Shown: piece after piece, positions 9,562 through 18,431 of the stretch
Layout of the letters: every line of letters begins with the position of its first letter
Numbering within the stretch: the stretch's first letter is position 1
NCBI RefSeq assembly: GCF_012113595.1
Contig: NZ_CP050831.1
Location: 5,332,001 to 5,396,000, forward strand
DNA length: 64,000 bases
DNA from: Bacteroides faecium
Lineage (GTDB): Bacteria; Bacteroidota; Bacteroidia; Bacteroidales; Bacteroidaceae
Direction: 5' to 3'
The notes under the pieces: generated by a model
Database searches by the model: none
Seen by the model: the letters and a program-made list of their open reading frames with translations, nothing else
What the model was told of the DNA's origin: nothing
Made by a program: the position numbers and the translations under genes

Positions 9562-10039
9562 TTATGCAAGATAAAAGTAAATATAGTTCAAAAGAGTATA
9601 CAGTGCTAATAATAAAATCATCTTTACTGGTAGAACATCCATTAAACTATATATAACTAAAAGCAAAAATGGTACCAGAAATCTTATTGTATAAGTATAA
9701 CTATTCCCATTGTTCCAACTACAATTATTAAAGTTCACAAAACTCCCCAAACTCATCTGACAACCAACTAGATAGCATCATTCATTCTGCCACATTCTAT
9801 GTTACACTTTCATTAATTTGATATGACAGTAACATTTCTGCAACAATCAAAAGAAGAAACAATTCCAAACGTGGTATGAATAGTCTCTTCGACTTTTTGA
9901 CGATAATTATAGGATGTAACGTATAACATAACCTGCTAAAAAAGAACATAACCATATGAAACAAGTAGAAAAAACGACTCTCCAGCATTATGTATACTAT
10001 CGTTACAGTGATAATAATAAATCTCTTGCAAACATCAAT
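9562..10039 (-). pseudogene. Remnant of a multi-spanning membrane protein (polymerase or glycosyltransferase)
   Basis: The 670-base gap between the flippase and ugd holds no intact gene. Read leftwards, an open stretch from 10039 to 9797 encodes a strongly hydrophobic segment (FIIITVTIVYIMLESRFFYLF, later LELFLLLIVAEMLLSY), then a stop, a short gap and a second hydrophobic piece from 9756 to 9562 (NSYTYTIRFLVPFLLLVIYSL). NNGNSYTYTIRFLVP resembles the C-terminal region of large membrane glycosyltransferases. This looks like a decayed Wzy or membrane transferase, not two small genes. The exact family is uncertain. Confidence 0.45.
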
Positions 10040-10081
10040 TCAGGGTTGTTTCATTCGTAAAGTATTTTGTATAAAATATCA

Positions 10082-11395
10082 TTACTTTTCCCCTATTCGG
10101 GTATAACTAAATCCCATCTCTTCCAACTCTGCACGATTCCAGATGTTACGCCCATCTACAACATACTTATCGACCATTACTTTCTGAATCACATTCCAAG
10201 TTGGCAATCGAAATTGTCTCCATTCAGTCATTAGTAACAGGGCATCCGCACCATCTGCGCAGTCGTAAAGATTCTCCGTATAAACCACGACATCACCAAT
10301 ACGACGTTTACACTCATTCATTGCAATGGGATCGAACACTCTCACGCTAGCACCATCCTTCAGCAATTTATCAATCACCATTAAAGCTGGAGCTTCGCGC
10401 ATATCATCCGTATCAGGTTTAAAAGCTAAACCTAACAAAGCAATGGTCTTGCCTTTTACATCGCCCATCAAACGAATAAGTTTGTCATAAACTATGCTCT
10501 TCTGACGATCATTAACTCGCTCTACAGCTTCAATCACTTCCATGTGGTAACCGCTGTCGATACCCGTACGCACCAGAGCTTTCACATCTTTTGGGAAACA
10601 GCTACCACCATATCCGCAACCGGCATAAAGAAATTTCTGACCGATACGTACATCCGCCCCTATTCCTTTGCGCACATGGTCTACATTGGCACCTACTCGC
10701 TCGCACAAATTAGCTATGTCATTCATAAAGCTAATGCGGGTAGCTAGCATAGCATTAGCAGCATATTTGGTCATTTCTGCACTAGGAATATCCATAAAAA
10801 TTACACGGAAATTCTGAAGCAAGAAAGGTTGATAGAGCTTGGTCATCACCTCCTCTGCTTTTTTACTTTCAATACCTACAACCACACGATCAGGACTCAT
10901 AAAGTCTTTGATAGCAGCACCCTCTTTCAGAAACTCAGGGTTACTGGCTACATCAAAGGGTACATCCATTCCACGTTTATCTAACTCTTCCTGAATGACA
11001 GCTTTCACTTTTTGAGCAGTGCCAACAGGCACGGTAGATTTAGTTACTAAAATAGTGTATTTGTTGATGTTTTGTCCAAACTGCTTGGCTACAGCAAGTA
11101 CGTATTTCAAATCGGCACTACCATCTTCATCCGGCGGAGTTCCCACAGCGGAGAAAACAACTTCCACGTCATCTAAAATTTCAATCAAGTCTGTTGTGAA
11201 GTTCAATCGTCCGTAACCCACGTTACGTTTCACCAACTCTTCCAGCCCTGGTTCATAAATAGGCATTTCACCCTTTTTTAGTTTATTAATCTTATTTGCG
11301 TCTACATCCACGCAAGTTACTGTAGCACCCATTTCAGCAAAACAGGTACCGGACACCAAGCCCACATAGCCTGTGCCAACAATTGCTATTTTCAT
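10082..11395 (-). CDS. ugd: UDP-glucose/UDP-sugar 6-dehydrogenase
   Basis: 437 residues, standard length. MKIAIVGTGYVGLVSGTCF is the NAD-binding Rossmann start, KSTVPVGTA and SNPEFLKEGAAIKDFMSPDR are family signatures, and GCGYGGSCFPKD carries the catalytic Cys266. The C-terminal domain includes LGLAFKPDTDDMREAP. It oxidises UDP-glucose to UDP-glucuronate (or a related UDP-hexose) in the cytosol, implying an acidic sugar in the capsule. Preceded on its strand by a non-coding, IS-scarred stretch. Confidence 0.93.
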   Translation of the reverse strand: MKIAIVGTGYVGLVSGTCFAEMGATVTCVDVDANKINKLKKGEMPIYEPGLEELVKRNVGYGRLNFTTDLIEILDDVEVVFSAVGTPPDEDGSADLKYVLAVAKQFGQNINKYTILVTKSTVPVGTAQKVKAVIQEELDKRGMDVPFDVASNPEFLKEGAAIKDFMSPDRVVVGIESKKAEEVMTKLYQPFLLQNFRVIFMDIPSAEMTKYAANAMLATRISFMNDIANLCERVGANVDHVRKGIGADVRIGQKFLYAGCGYGGSCFPKDVKALVRTGIDSGYHMEVIEAVERVNDRQKSIVYDKLIRLMGDVKGKTIALLGLAFKPDTDDMREAPALMVIDKLLKDGASVRVFDPIAMNECKRRIGDVVVYTENLYDCADGADALLLMTEWRQFRLPTWNVIQKVMVDKYVVDGRNIWNRAELEEMGFSYTRIGEK

Positions 11396-11663
11396 ATATT
11401 GTTATTGATTAAGATCTTATTAATTCCATGCAGAATTGAGTACATATCTCACAGAGGTAACAATTGGGAATATTTACCTATACAAAAAGATGTTAGTAGT
11501 CAATTTTAAGCCCTCTCATACAAGCACCTTTTGCAAGTACCTATATTAAGTTTTAAACGTTTGCATAACTATCGGCATATTACTAATCCAATTTTATCTA
11601 GTTGCAGACTATCAAATATCTACAACCGTAAGAAATATCAGTAGTAAACTCACCTAAATAATT

Positions 11664-11920
11664 TCAATCAAACCTACCTTGATCTTCACTGTACTGATTA
11701 TATGTGGATATTTCAGTCCCTTCACCACTGCTGAAATAAAGCATGAAGTGGTGTTGAATTGTCAGCAGACTAACGACACGTTCTACCACATTGTTATCTA
11801 TTGGGTATCTCTAAATGGTAAGTAAAAATATTGTTTACCCCAACATCTATTTAGTTTAAAGCTCTAGACAGATAAGCTACGACTTTGGAAGAAGCACTGA
11901 TTTTCTCTATTTTCAGATGT
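11664..11920 (-). pseudogene. IS66-type transposase C-terminal remnant
   Basis: In the 657-base gap between ugd and the Wzc-like gene the reverse strand reads IDNNVVERVVSLLTIQHH (codons from 11801 down), followed by FMLYFSSGEGTE and a stop at 11664-11666. IS66 TnpC proteins have IDNNxxERxxRPLAIGRKNYLF at this place. Just upstream in another frame is SSKVVAYLSRAL, which matches the conserved GKAxxYLxxQW stretch before it. Stops and frame changes show it is dead. No terminal repeats found. The rest of the gap (11396-11663 and 11921-12052) shows nothing I can assign. Confidence 0.5.
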
Positions 11921-12052
11921 TGCTTGAGGTTGATAAAGATATAGTTGTTTCCAAGTCCTTGGCAGTAAGTGCCTCTTTCCTCTGCTATTATACCCTCATC
12001 AAGGATGGATTTTACTTTCAATAGATAGAAAAATGACAGAAAAACCTTATAT

Positions 12053-14467
12053 TCATTTTACTTTATGTTCCCCATACCCGTAGCCATAACCATAACGTTT
12101 ACCATAGCCATAATACTTGCCATATTTACCATAGCCATAGTAATAGCCATATTTCTTCTTCTGAAGATCCAAACCATTGATGGCAATACAGAGATTAGGC
12201 AATTTACTATTTTCAGCGAGTTCATTGATCAAAGTAAACTCAGCCTTACGGGTGTAATCAGCACGACATACATAGACGGATAAGTCCGCTACACGTCCTA
12301 TGAGCAAAGTATCTGTCACCATACCTACAGGAGCAGTATCCAATATCACATAGTCAAAATTCTTCTTCAAGGTTTCAACTGCTTTCTCCAGTCCGTCACG
12401 AGCCAACAATTCTGTTGGATTAGGGGGAACTGTTCCACCGGGAAGAATATATAAGTTCCTGTTTATATCAGAAGGCTGTACCAAATCCATCAGATTTATA
12501 GTAGGATTAGTCAGAAATTGAGTTATACCATGCTCTTTCTTAGGTATGTTAAACACCTTGTTCAATCCCGGTTTGCGAATATCAAGACCAACAATCACAA
12601 CCTTTTTCCCTAACAAGGAAAGACTGATAGCCAAATTGGTGGATATAAAGGATTTTCCCTCACCACTAATAGTAGAGGTTACCAAAATAACATTCTTATC
12701 ATTTTCAAGCATGAACTGAAGGTTGGTACGGACATTTCGGAAAGTCTCGCTCATCAAATTGTTCTGGTTCTCAAATACGGCAATAGAGCCAGTCTTTTCA
12801 TCTGCTAATGGAATGTCACCGATAACAGGGAGCGAAGTCAATTTTTCAACATCAGCTCGACCTTCTATTTTAAATTTGGTCAAACCAACCAGATAAATGA
12901 TACCTATCGGAATACTTATTCCAAATATCAAAGCCGCAAGATAAATCGTACTCCTCTTCGGAGAAATCGGAGCACCATCCGCCTGTGCCTCGTCAATAAT
13001 CTTGGCGTTATTGGCTATAGCAGCCAGGACAATGGCATTCTCCTCACGCTTCTGAAGCAGCATCAGATACAAGCCAGACTTGATTTCCTGTTGGCGAGCA
13101 ATACTAACAAATTGTCGTTCCTGGGTAGGAGCGTCACTAATACGACGGGAATAACGACTCGCTTCACGGGCCAAATCAGCCCTAGTGATCTCAAGACCTT
13201 TCAGCGTTGCATCCAAGGTGGTTTGTATATTGCCACGCATCGCTCGGATGCTGGCATTAAGATTTACAATTGCCGGATTGCTTTCCGTGGATGTACGCAA
13301 CAGACGGTTACGCTCGGACACCATTTCATTATACCGGTCAATTGCACCCGCTACACCTGCATCCTGTAAACCGACATTCGCAGGCAATACTTCATATTCA
13401 GTGCCTTGGAGATATCTTTGCAAATCCATGACAAGATTAATCTGAGTCTGATTCTCCACACGTTTCTTCTCATATTCAGCATTACCCGTCAAGGCAATCT
13501 GGGCTTCACTTGTCAAATCTGTAATACCCGCACTACGCTTAAAATTCTCCAGATCGCGCTCTGTACTACCTAGTTCTTTTGATATGATGCCGATACGCTC
13601 GTCAATAAACTCGGCAGTTCTCTGAGCCACCTCATTCTTGTCATTATTGGCATTGATATTATACATCTCAAGCAGCTTGTCTATATAGTCCTTACCACGC
13701 CGGGTATTGGAATTCATAAGTGAAACGGTCACTACGGAAGTCGCCTTCGAGGTAGGAGTTATTGACAGGGAACCGGCGTATCCTTTCGCTACAGAAAAAG
13801 GTCTGTTAATATAAGCCGTGATATGACGTTCTTTTGTTACACTCTCCGGACGAAGTGATGACAGGGTATCATTATTTGCCCAAAAAGCAACCGTACCTTC
13901 ATCGGTCGGAAGTACGGCTGGTAATTTCTCAAAACTTTTCCGATACTCTTTCTCTCCCACTTTAATCTGTACATCCATCACACCGGAAGGTTGTAAGGAC
14001 ATACCTACTTCCATTGTCTGCGGAAGTTTATCCGCTTCCTGTGGAGTCAGGCTTACCAGAACTGGGGAAGTACGATACAGTTCCCTCTTGGGAAACCTGT
14101 CCTCGTCCATATAAGTCACGAACAATCCCAAAGAGCTGACTACCTCCCTTGCCAATGTCCTGGAAGTCAAAACCTCAATTTCATTCTCTATATTACCCGA
14201 TGAGGAGACAAAGCCATTCATCCCCATCTTTTCCAATTCGGAAGACATATTCGCACCACCGCCTTTCTTCTCATCCTTAATCAGAACTGTGGCGGAAACA
14301 TTATATATAGGTGTTGTCAGACGTAGATATCCCCATGCAACAGCAACACAGACTATTACTGAAACAACGAACCATGGCCAATGAATCAGATAACGGAAAA
14401 GAATTTCCTGAATATTGATTTGTTCCTCGGATTGTGCCCCCGTTCTTTCTTTTCTTTCCTCAACCAT
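12053..14467 (-). CDS. Wzc-like polysaccharide co-polymerase / bacterial tyrosine autokinase
   Basis: 804 residues. A Wzz domain begins near residue 15 with a first membrane segment (WPWFVVSVIVCVAVAWGYL), a long periplasmic coiled-coil region follows, and a second membrane segment lies near residue 510 (YLAALIFGISIPIGIIYLVG). The cytoplasmic BY-kinase domain has Walker A STISGEGKS (about 600), Walker A' VVIVGLDIRKP and Walker B YVILDTAPVG. The last 35 residues are extremely rich in Tyr and Gly (GYYYGYGKYGKYYGYGKRYG), the autophosphorylated tail. It controls chain length and export together with the Wza-like protein 9 nt upstream. Confidence 0.92.
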   Translation of the reverse strand: MVEERKERTGAQSEEQINIQEILFRYLIHWPWFVVSVIVCVAVAWGYLRLTTPIYNVSATVLIKDEKKGGGANMSSELEKMGMNGFVSSSGNIENEIEVLTSRTLAREVVSSLGLFVTYMDEDRFPKRELYRTSPVLVSLTPQEADKLPQTMEVGMSLQPSGVMDVQIKVGEKEYRKSFEKLPAVLPTDEGTVAFWANNDTLSSLRPESVTKERHITAYINRPFSVAKGYAGSLSITPTSKATSVVTVSLMNSNTRRGKDYIDKLLEMYNINANNDKNEVAQRTAEFIDERIGIISKELGSTERDLENFKRSAGITDLTSEAQIALTGNAEYEKKRVENQTQINLVMDLQRYLQGTEYEVLPANVGLQDAGVAGAIDRYNEMVSERNRLLRTSTESNPAIVNLNASIRAMRGNIQTTLDATLKGLEITRADLAREASRYSRRISDAPTQERQFVSIARQQEIKSGLYLMLLQKREENAIVLAAIANNAKIIDEAQADGAPISPKRSTIYLAALIFGISIPIGIIYLVGLTKFKIEGRADVEKLTSLPVIGDIPLADEKTGSIAVFENQNNLMSETFRNVRTNLQFMLENDKNVILVTSTISGEGKSFISTNLAISLSLLGKKVVIVGLDIRKPGLNKVFNIPKKEHGITQFLTNPTINLMDLVQPSDINRNLYILPGGTVPPNPTELLARDGLEKAVETLKKNFDYVILDTAPVGMVTDTLLIGRVADLSVYVCRADYTRKAEFTLINELAENSKLPNLCIAINGLDLQKKKYGYYYGYGKYGKYYGYGKRYGYGYGYGEHKVK

Positions 14468-14476
14468 ACGATATTA

Positions 14477-15310
14477 TTATCTGAAGATTGTTACTAATAA
14501 ACTTGTTAATGACATCAAAATAGAAATAGCAGAGAACCAAAGACCTGTACTGTTACTGATATCTGAATTTCGGGCCTTCGCCTTGTTCGGAGTCACATAT
14601 ATAATATCGTTCTGCTGCAACCAATAGTAAGGAGAAAGAAGAGTTTCGGCCTTATTCAAATCCAATGTTATTATCTGTTGTTTACCGTCAGCACCTTCAC
14701 GAATCAATTTAACATTGTCACGGATTCCATAAATGGTCATGTCACCCGCCATGGCCAAGGCCTCCAATAGATTCACTTTCTCATTGCTGATAGTAAATGT
14801 ACCAGGACTAGCGACTTCTCCTAACACGGAGATTTTATAGTTGACCATACGGGCAGTAACTATCGGAGTTTCTTTGATATAGGGCTTCAGCTTCTCCACT
14901 ATCATTTGCTCCACCTCCTTTTTAGTCAGTCCACCCACTTTCAATATCCCCAATACAGGGAAATTAATATTCCCCTCATTATCTACCAGATAAGTCTGTT
15001 GAGAGGATTGAGAAGTACCCTGTGGGTTTCCGGCAGTCATACCGGCAGAACCGGTCGCTCCCAGGTTGAAAGGAGCCGCCAGTTCAGGGTTCGTACATGA
15101 CACCATGATAGTAAGCTGATCCTTAGGCATTATCCTGGCATCATACAGAGTTTCCTGTTGGGCAACCTGTCCCACAACTTCAGAGTCCTGCAGATAGGGG
15201 ACTTTCTTGTATGACTGGCAGGAAGCAAGCAGAAAGAGTACAAACAGGCAGGAAAGTATTCCACCGACTTTTTTCTGCATACTTGCAGCAATGCAAAATG
15301 AATTGTTCAT
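14477..15310 (-). CDS. Wza-like polysaccharide export lipoprotein
   Basis: Outer-membrane export channel subunit with Poly_export and SLBB domains: the lipobox FLLASC gives an N-terminal lipid-modified Cys, YDARIMPKDQLTIMVS is the conserved Poly_export start, and ISVLGEVASPGTFTISNEKVNLLEALAMAGD is an SLBB repeat. A C-terminal hydrophobic stretch (LWFSAISILMSLTSLLVTIF) may be a terminal membrane helix. The longest frame begins at 15349 inside the upstream gene; I prefer the ATG at 15310, just after that gene's stop. The ATG at 15280 (MQKKVGGILSCLFVLFLLASC) gives the cleanest signal peptide and is a real alternative. Confidence 0.9.
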   Translation of the reverse strand: MNNSFCIAASMQKKVGGILSCLFVLFLLASCQSYKKVPYLQDSEVVGQVAQQETLYDARIMPKDQLTIMVSCTNPELAAPFNLGATGSAGMTAGNPQGTSQSSQQTYLVDNEGNINFPVLGILKVGGLTKKEVEQMIVEKLKPYIKETPIVTARMVNYKISVLGEVASPGTFTISNEKVNLLEALAMAGDMTIYGIRDNVKLIREGADGKQQIITLDLNKAETLLSPYYWLQQNDIIYVTPNKAKARNSDISNSTGLWFSAISILMSLTSLLVTIFR

Positions 15311-15323
15311 AATATATTCTAGT

Positions 15324-17255
15324 TTATTGTTCTTTATCCAATACCTCAAACCGCGGAGAATTCTTCGATTTGAATTCCGGGACTACTTTCTTCATCAGTC
15401 TGACCGTATCCATGATCTTAACCGCACGGGAGAGTCTCTCAAACTCTGTGTACGTATCAAGGATATCGGCATACTCATACCGGCGGACTTTAGCTATCAT
15501 AATCTTCTTATTTTCGGTTGGAAGCGTATTTTCCTTATCACTCAATACCTCTTCATAAAGTTTCTCACCAGGACGTAAGCCTGTGAATTCAATTTTGATA
15601 TCCTCTCCCGGACGATAACCAGCCAGTTCAATCATGCGAGTAGCCAAATCGACAATCTTCACAGCCTTACCCATCTCAAAGACAAAAATCTCATTACCCT
15701 CTCCCATCGTAGCGGCTTCCATTACCAAACGGCAAGCCTCAGGAATAGTCATAAAGAAGCGGATGATATCAGGATGAGTTACAGTAACAGGTCCTCCATT
15801 CTCTATCTGTTCCTTGAAACGAGGGATAACTGAACCATTACTACCCAAGACATTACCAAAACGGGTAGTGATGAATTTGGTATGGCCTTTCACTTTTCCT
15901 TCACGAATGGCACAGCCTAAACTCTGCACATAGATTTCTGCCAGACGTTTGGAACATCCCATCACATTAGTAGGATTAACAGCTTTATCAGTAGAAACCA
16001 TTATCATCTTTTCCGCACCATACTCCACTGCCATATCAGCCACTTGACGTGAACCTGTGACATTGACAAGTACCGCTTCGCAAGGATTTTCTTCCATCAA
16101 AGGCACATGCTTGTAAGCAGCAGCATGAAAGACGATTTGAGGATGGTAAATTTCAAATACCATGCGTACACGTTCTTTCACACGCACATCACCAATCACC
16201 GGAATAAAATCTATAGTAGGATAATTCTTTTCAAACTCAAGACGGACATTATGCAAAGGAGTTTCTGCTGAATCAAACATGATGAGTTTCTGAATACCCA
16301 TCTGTACCAATTGACGACAAAGCTCACTACCAATACTACCGGCAGCACCTGTAACCAATATAGTTTTCCCTCTGAATTCTTCTGCAACTTGACGGAGATT
16401 GATATTAATCTCAGCACGTCCCAACAAATCTTCAATCTTTATAGGACGCACCCACTGATGGAAGTTACCATCAGAATCCGCTTCACTGATGGTAGGCGCA
16501 ATCAGAGTCTTAAGAGAATTGCTTTTACAGTATTCCAGAAGACGGTTTTCCTCCAGACGGGTATCTTCATAACGGGCAAACAAAATGCCACGAATCCCCC
16601 GTTTACGCATTATATACTCAACATCCGATTCATTTTCAAAGTAATAAATGGGAAGATCTGTCAAGCGACGCCTGCTGTTACCTTTACCATAGGTATAGAA
16701 ACCTACTACTTTATAGTGTGCACTGTCACGGAGACGAAGTTTTAAAGCTACACTCTTTTCATCAATACCATAAATAAGAATACGAGTATTTTTCTTATTC
16801 ATCCAGTCTAACAAAAAATCGTAAACGATAATAAGTGATACACGAAAAGCAGTAAGTGCCACCAAAGTCAATAGACCGTCAAACAGAAGATAGGCCGTTT
16901 TATAATTGTATTGTAGTTGCGATTCGGATATAATCCAAAAAGAAACAACCAACAAACAGGCAACCTTGAACAAGACAGCACACATGATGCGCCAAAGTTC
17001 ACGTGCCTGAGAAAAACGAATCGTATTACGATAAGTATGAAATAATAAGGAGCCTGCAATACTTGCTGCTAAAGAGACAAAAATAAATTGGCAAAGCATC
17101 CAGTCAGTCATTGGAACATGTGCCATATAGTGAATTACGGCATAGGCTATCAATGAGCATAAGACAGATATTGCCGTGTCAATACCTAAAATTACCCAAT
17201 AACTGAAATAGTTTTTGCGGACATATTGTACTATGTCCTTCAATGTCTTTTCCAT
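15324..17255 (-). CDS. Membrane-anchored nucleotide-sugar 4,6-dehydratase (WbpM/CapD/PglF type)
   Basis: 643 residues. Residues 15-125 hold four membrane segments, then a CoA-binding-like Rossmann domain (RILIYGIDEKSVALKLRL), then the catalytic domain with TGAAGSIGSELCRQL near residue 300 and MVSTDKAVNPTNVMGCSKRLAE. This is the full-length WbpM/CapD architecture that converts UDP-GlcNAc to UDP-2-acetamido-2,6-dideoxy-4-keto-hexose. It is the first biosynthetic gene after upxY, separated by a 335-nt leader-like gap. Confidence 0.9.
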   Translation of the reverse strand: MEKTLKDIVQYVRKNYFSYWVILGIDTAISVLCSLIAYAVIHYMAHVPMTDWMLCQFIFVSLAASIAGSLLFHTYRNTIRFSQARELWRIMCAVLFKVACLLVVSFWIISESQLQYNYKTAYLLFDGLLTLVALTAFRVSLIIVYDFLLDWMNKKNTRILIYGIDEKSVALKLRLRDSAHYKVVGFYTYGKGNSRRRLTDLPIYYFENESDVEYIMRKRGIRGILFARYEDTRLEENRLLEYCKSNSLKTLIAPTISEADSDGNFHQWVRPIKIEDLLGRAEININLRQVAEEFRGKTILVTGAAGSIGSELCRQLVQMGIQKLIMFDSAETPLHNVRLEFEKNYPTIDFIPVIGDVRVKERVRMVFEIYHPQIVFHAAAYKHVPLMEENPCEAVLVNVTGSRQVADMAVEYGAEKMIMVSTDKAVNPTNVMGCSKRLAEIYVQSLGCAIREGKVKGHTKFITTRFGNVLGSNGSVIPRFKEQIENGGPVTVTHPDIIRFFMTIPEACRLVMEAATMGEGNEIFVFEMGKAVKIVDLATRMIELAGYRPGEDIKIEFTGLRPGEKLYEEVLSDKENTLPTENKKIMIAKVRRYEYADILDTYTEFERLSRAVKIMDTVRLMKKVVPEFKSKNSPRFEVLDKEQ

Positions 17256-17590
17256 TATAGTATAAACGAATAAAATTATATTTCGAAAATTGATTTATCT
17301 GATTGATTATTATCAGCACAAAGGTTATGAGCAAGACTTCAATGGCGGTAGTGTTACCACACAAAGAATCCCCTCATCTTTCGATACGTACATACATTTC
17401 TACACTGTATCCCTTTAGAGGATACAATTCATTAATACTTTCATGGATTTTTATTCACTCGAGAGAGGTCATCGGTGCACATACCTAGCTTTTTATCACC
17501 GATGTCAGATAGACAGCCTGTTATATTTTGCAGACTTTCATTACGTTCTTGTAGTAAAATCCCCATACCCCCATAAAATAAATTGGTTGA
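17256..17590 (-). other. 335-nt non-coding gap after upxY with two hairpins
   Basis: No plausible gene here; in particular no upxZ, which follows upxY in many Bacteroides capsule loci. Two perfect inverted repeats stand out: TGTATCC/GGATACA (17406-17412 with 17420-17426, loop 7) and CATCGGTG/CACCGATG (17470-17477 with 17497-17504, loop 19). Neither has a clean T-run on the leftward strand, so they are not textbook terminators; they could be RNA elements controlling read-through into the capsule genes. Confidence 0.4.
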
Positions 17591-18181
17591 TTAATCTTGT
17601 AATTCCCCATTTCCAGATACCGGCTCTACACATCCTGCCGGTATATCTACGCATGCACACCCTAACATTGTCAAGCGGACAGCAACCTTTGATTTTCCAT
17701 TCACATTTACCAGCTCCCCTTCCAGTCCTGCTAATGGTCCTTTGATCACTTTTATCTTCTCTCCCGGTGCCAATGGCGATGTATTCATACTAATCGTTTC
17801 ATCCGAATAGTCGAGCATAAATTTGAATCGCAACATTTGCTGGTCAGGAATGATAGCCGGAGTACTTTCACCACGTAGTACCATGTAACGGCTGATAGAA
17901 GATAATGTCAAAACTTCTTTTTGTTCATGCGGGTCAACATGAACGAAGATCATCATCGGAAGTAATACCCGGTCAACAACTTTACGGCGATCGCTCCATT
18001 GATGGACTTCCTGTTGAATTGGTAGGAAGTTTTCAATCCCCATTTTTGTAAGACGTTCACTCGTTTTTTTCTCGTGACAGATGCGCACAATTGCCACTAA
18101 CCAACGTTTTGAGCGTGCTACGCCGCTGCCAATCACATTTGTTGGCAGAGTTTTTCGATCGTCATTTTTGTTAATGATCAT
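17591..18181 (-). CDS. upxY: UpxY-family (NusG-like) transcription antiterminator
   Basis: 196 residues: NGN domain (KRWLVAIVRICHEKKTSERLTKMGIENFLP, then a basic QWSDRRKVVDRVLLPMMIFV) and a C-terminal KOW-like domain (LAPGEKIKVIKGPLAGLEGELV). UpxY proteins are specialised NusG paralogues encoded first in Bacteroides capsule operons and allow RNA polymerase to pass early termination within their own operon. Position, orientation and size all fit. The usual partner UpxZ (inhibitor of rival capsule operons) is not found downstream. Confidence 0.9.
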   Translation of the reverse strand: MIINKNDDRKTLPTNVIGSGVARSKRWLVAIVRICHEKKTSERLTKMGIENFLPIQQEVHQWSDRRKVVDRVLLPMMIFVHVDPHEQKEVLTLSSISRYMVLRGESTPAIIPDQQMLRFKFMLDYSDETISMNTSPLAPGEKIKVIKGPLAGLEGELVNVNGKSKVAVRLTMLGCACVDIPAGCVEPVSGNGELQD

Positions 18182-18201
18182 GTATTTTCACCCTTCATTT
18201 C

Positions 18202-18224
18202 TCCGTTACTTCTTTGATAACGGA
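18202..18224 (-). promoter_or_regulatory. Leader hairpin just upstream of upxY
   Basis: A perfect 7-bp inverted repeat, TCCGTTA (18202-18208) and TAACGGA (18218-18224), with a 9-nt loop, about 20 nt before the upxY start. UpxY acts in the untranslated leader of its own operon, so a stable leader hairpin is a candidate pause or recognition element. No experimental support here. Confidence 0.4.
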
Positions 18225-18342
18225 ATGAATTTGGTTGCAAATATAGATAAAATAATAAATAGTAAACAAGAAAAAACACTTTCTTTTTACTCACAAGTCT
18301 AAATATGTGGTTAAATCGGCTCTGGATATGACTAATGGTTTA

Positions 18343-18350
18343 CAAATATA
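18343..18350 (-). promoter_or_regulatory. Candidate capsule operon promoter, -7 box
   Basis: The reverse strand reads TATATTTG, an exact match to the Bacteroides -7 consensus TAnnTTTG, giving a leader of roughly 155 nt before upxY. No TTTG lies at the right distance for a -33 box. I saw no inverted repeats flanking it that would suggest an invertible promoter. Confidence 0.45.
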
Positions 18351-18364
18351 GGGGATAATAATTA

Positions 18365-18399
18365 GGGGGCTGAATAACTTTAATTGTTATTCAGCCCCC
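18365..18399 (-). terminator. Terminator of the DUF3078 gene
   Basis: A perfect 14-bp stem (GGGGGCTGAATAAC with GTTATTCAGCCCCC, 7-nt loop) 33 nt after the stop of the 18432-19940 gene, followed on that strand by an AT-rich stretch. It insulates the capsule operon promoter from upstream read-through. Confidence 0.8.
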
Positions 18400-18431
18400 C
18401 TGTTTTGCTTTCAAATTATTCCTGCCTTTTT

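Noticed and set aside
18181..18431. Invertible capsule promoter
   Set aside because: I found no pair of inverted repeats flanking the -7 box; the only long palindrome is a terminator hairpin.
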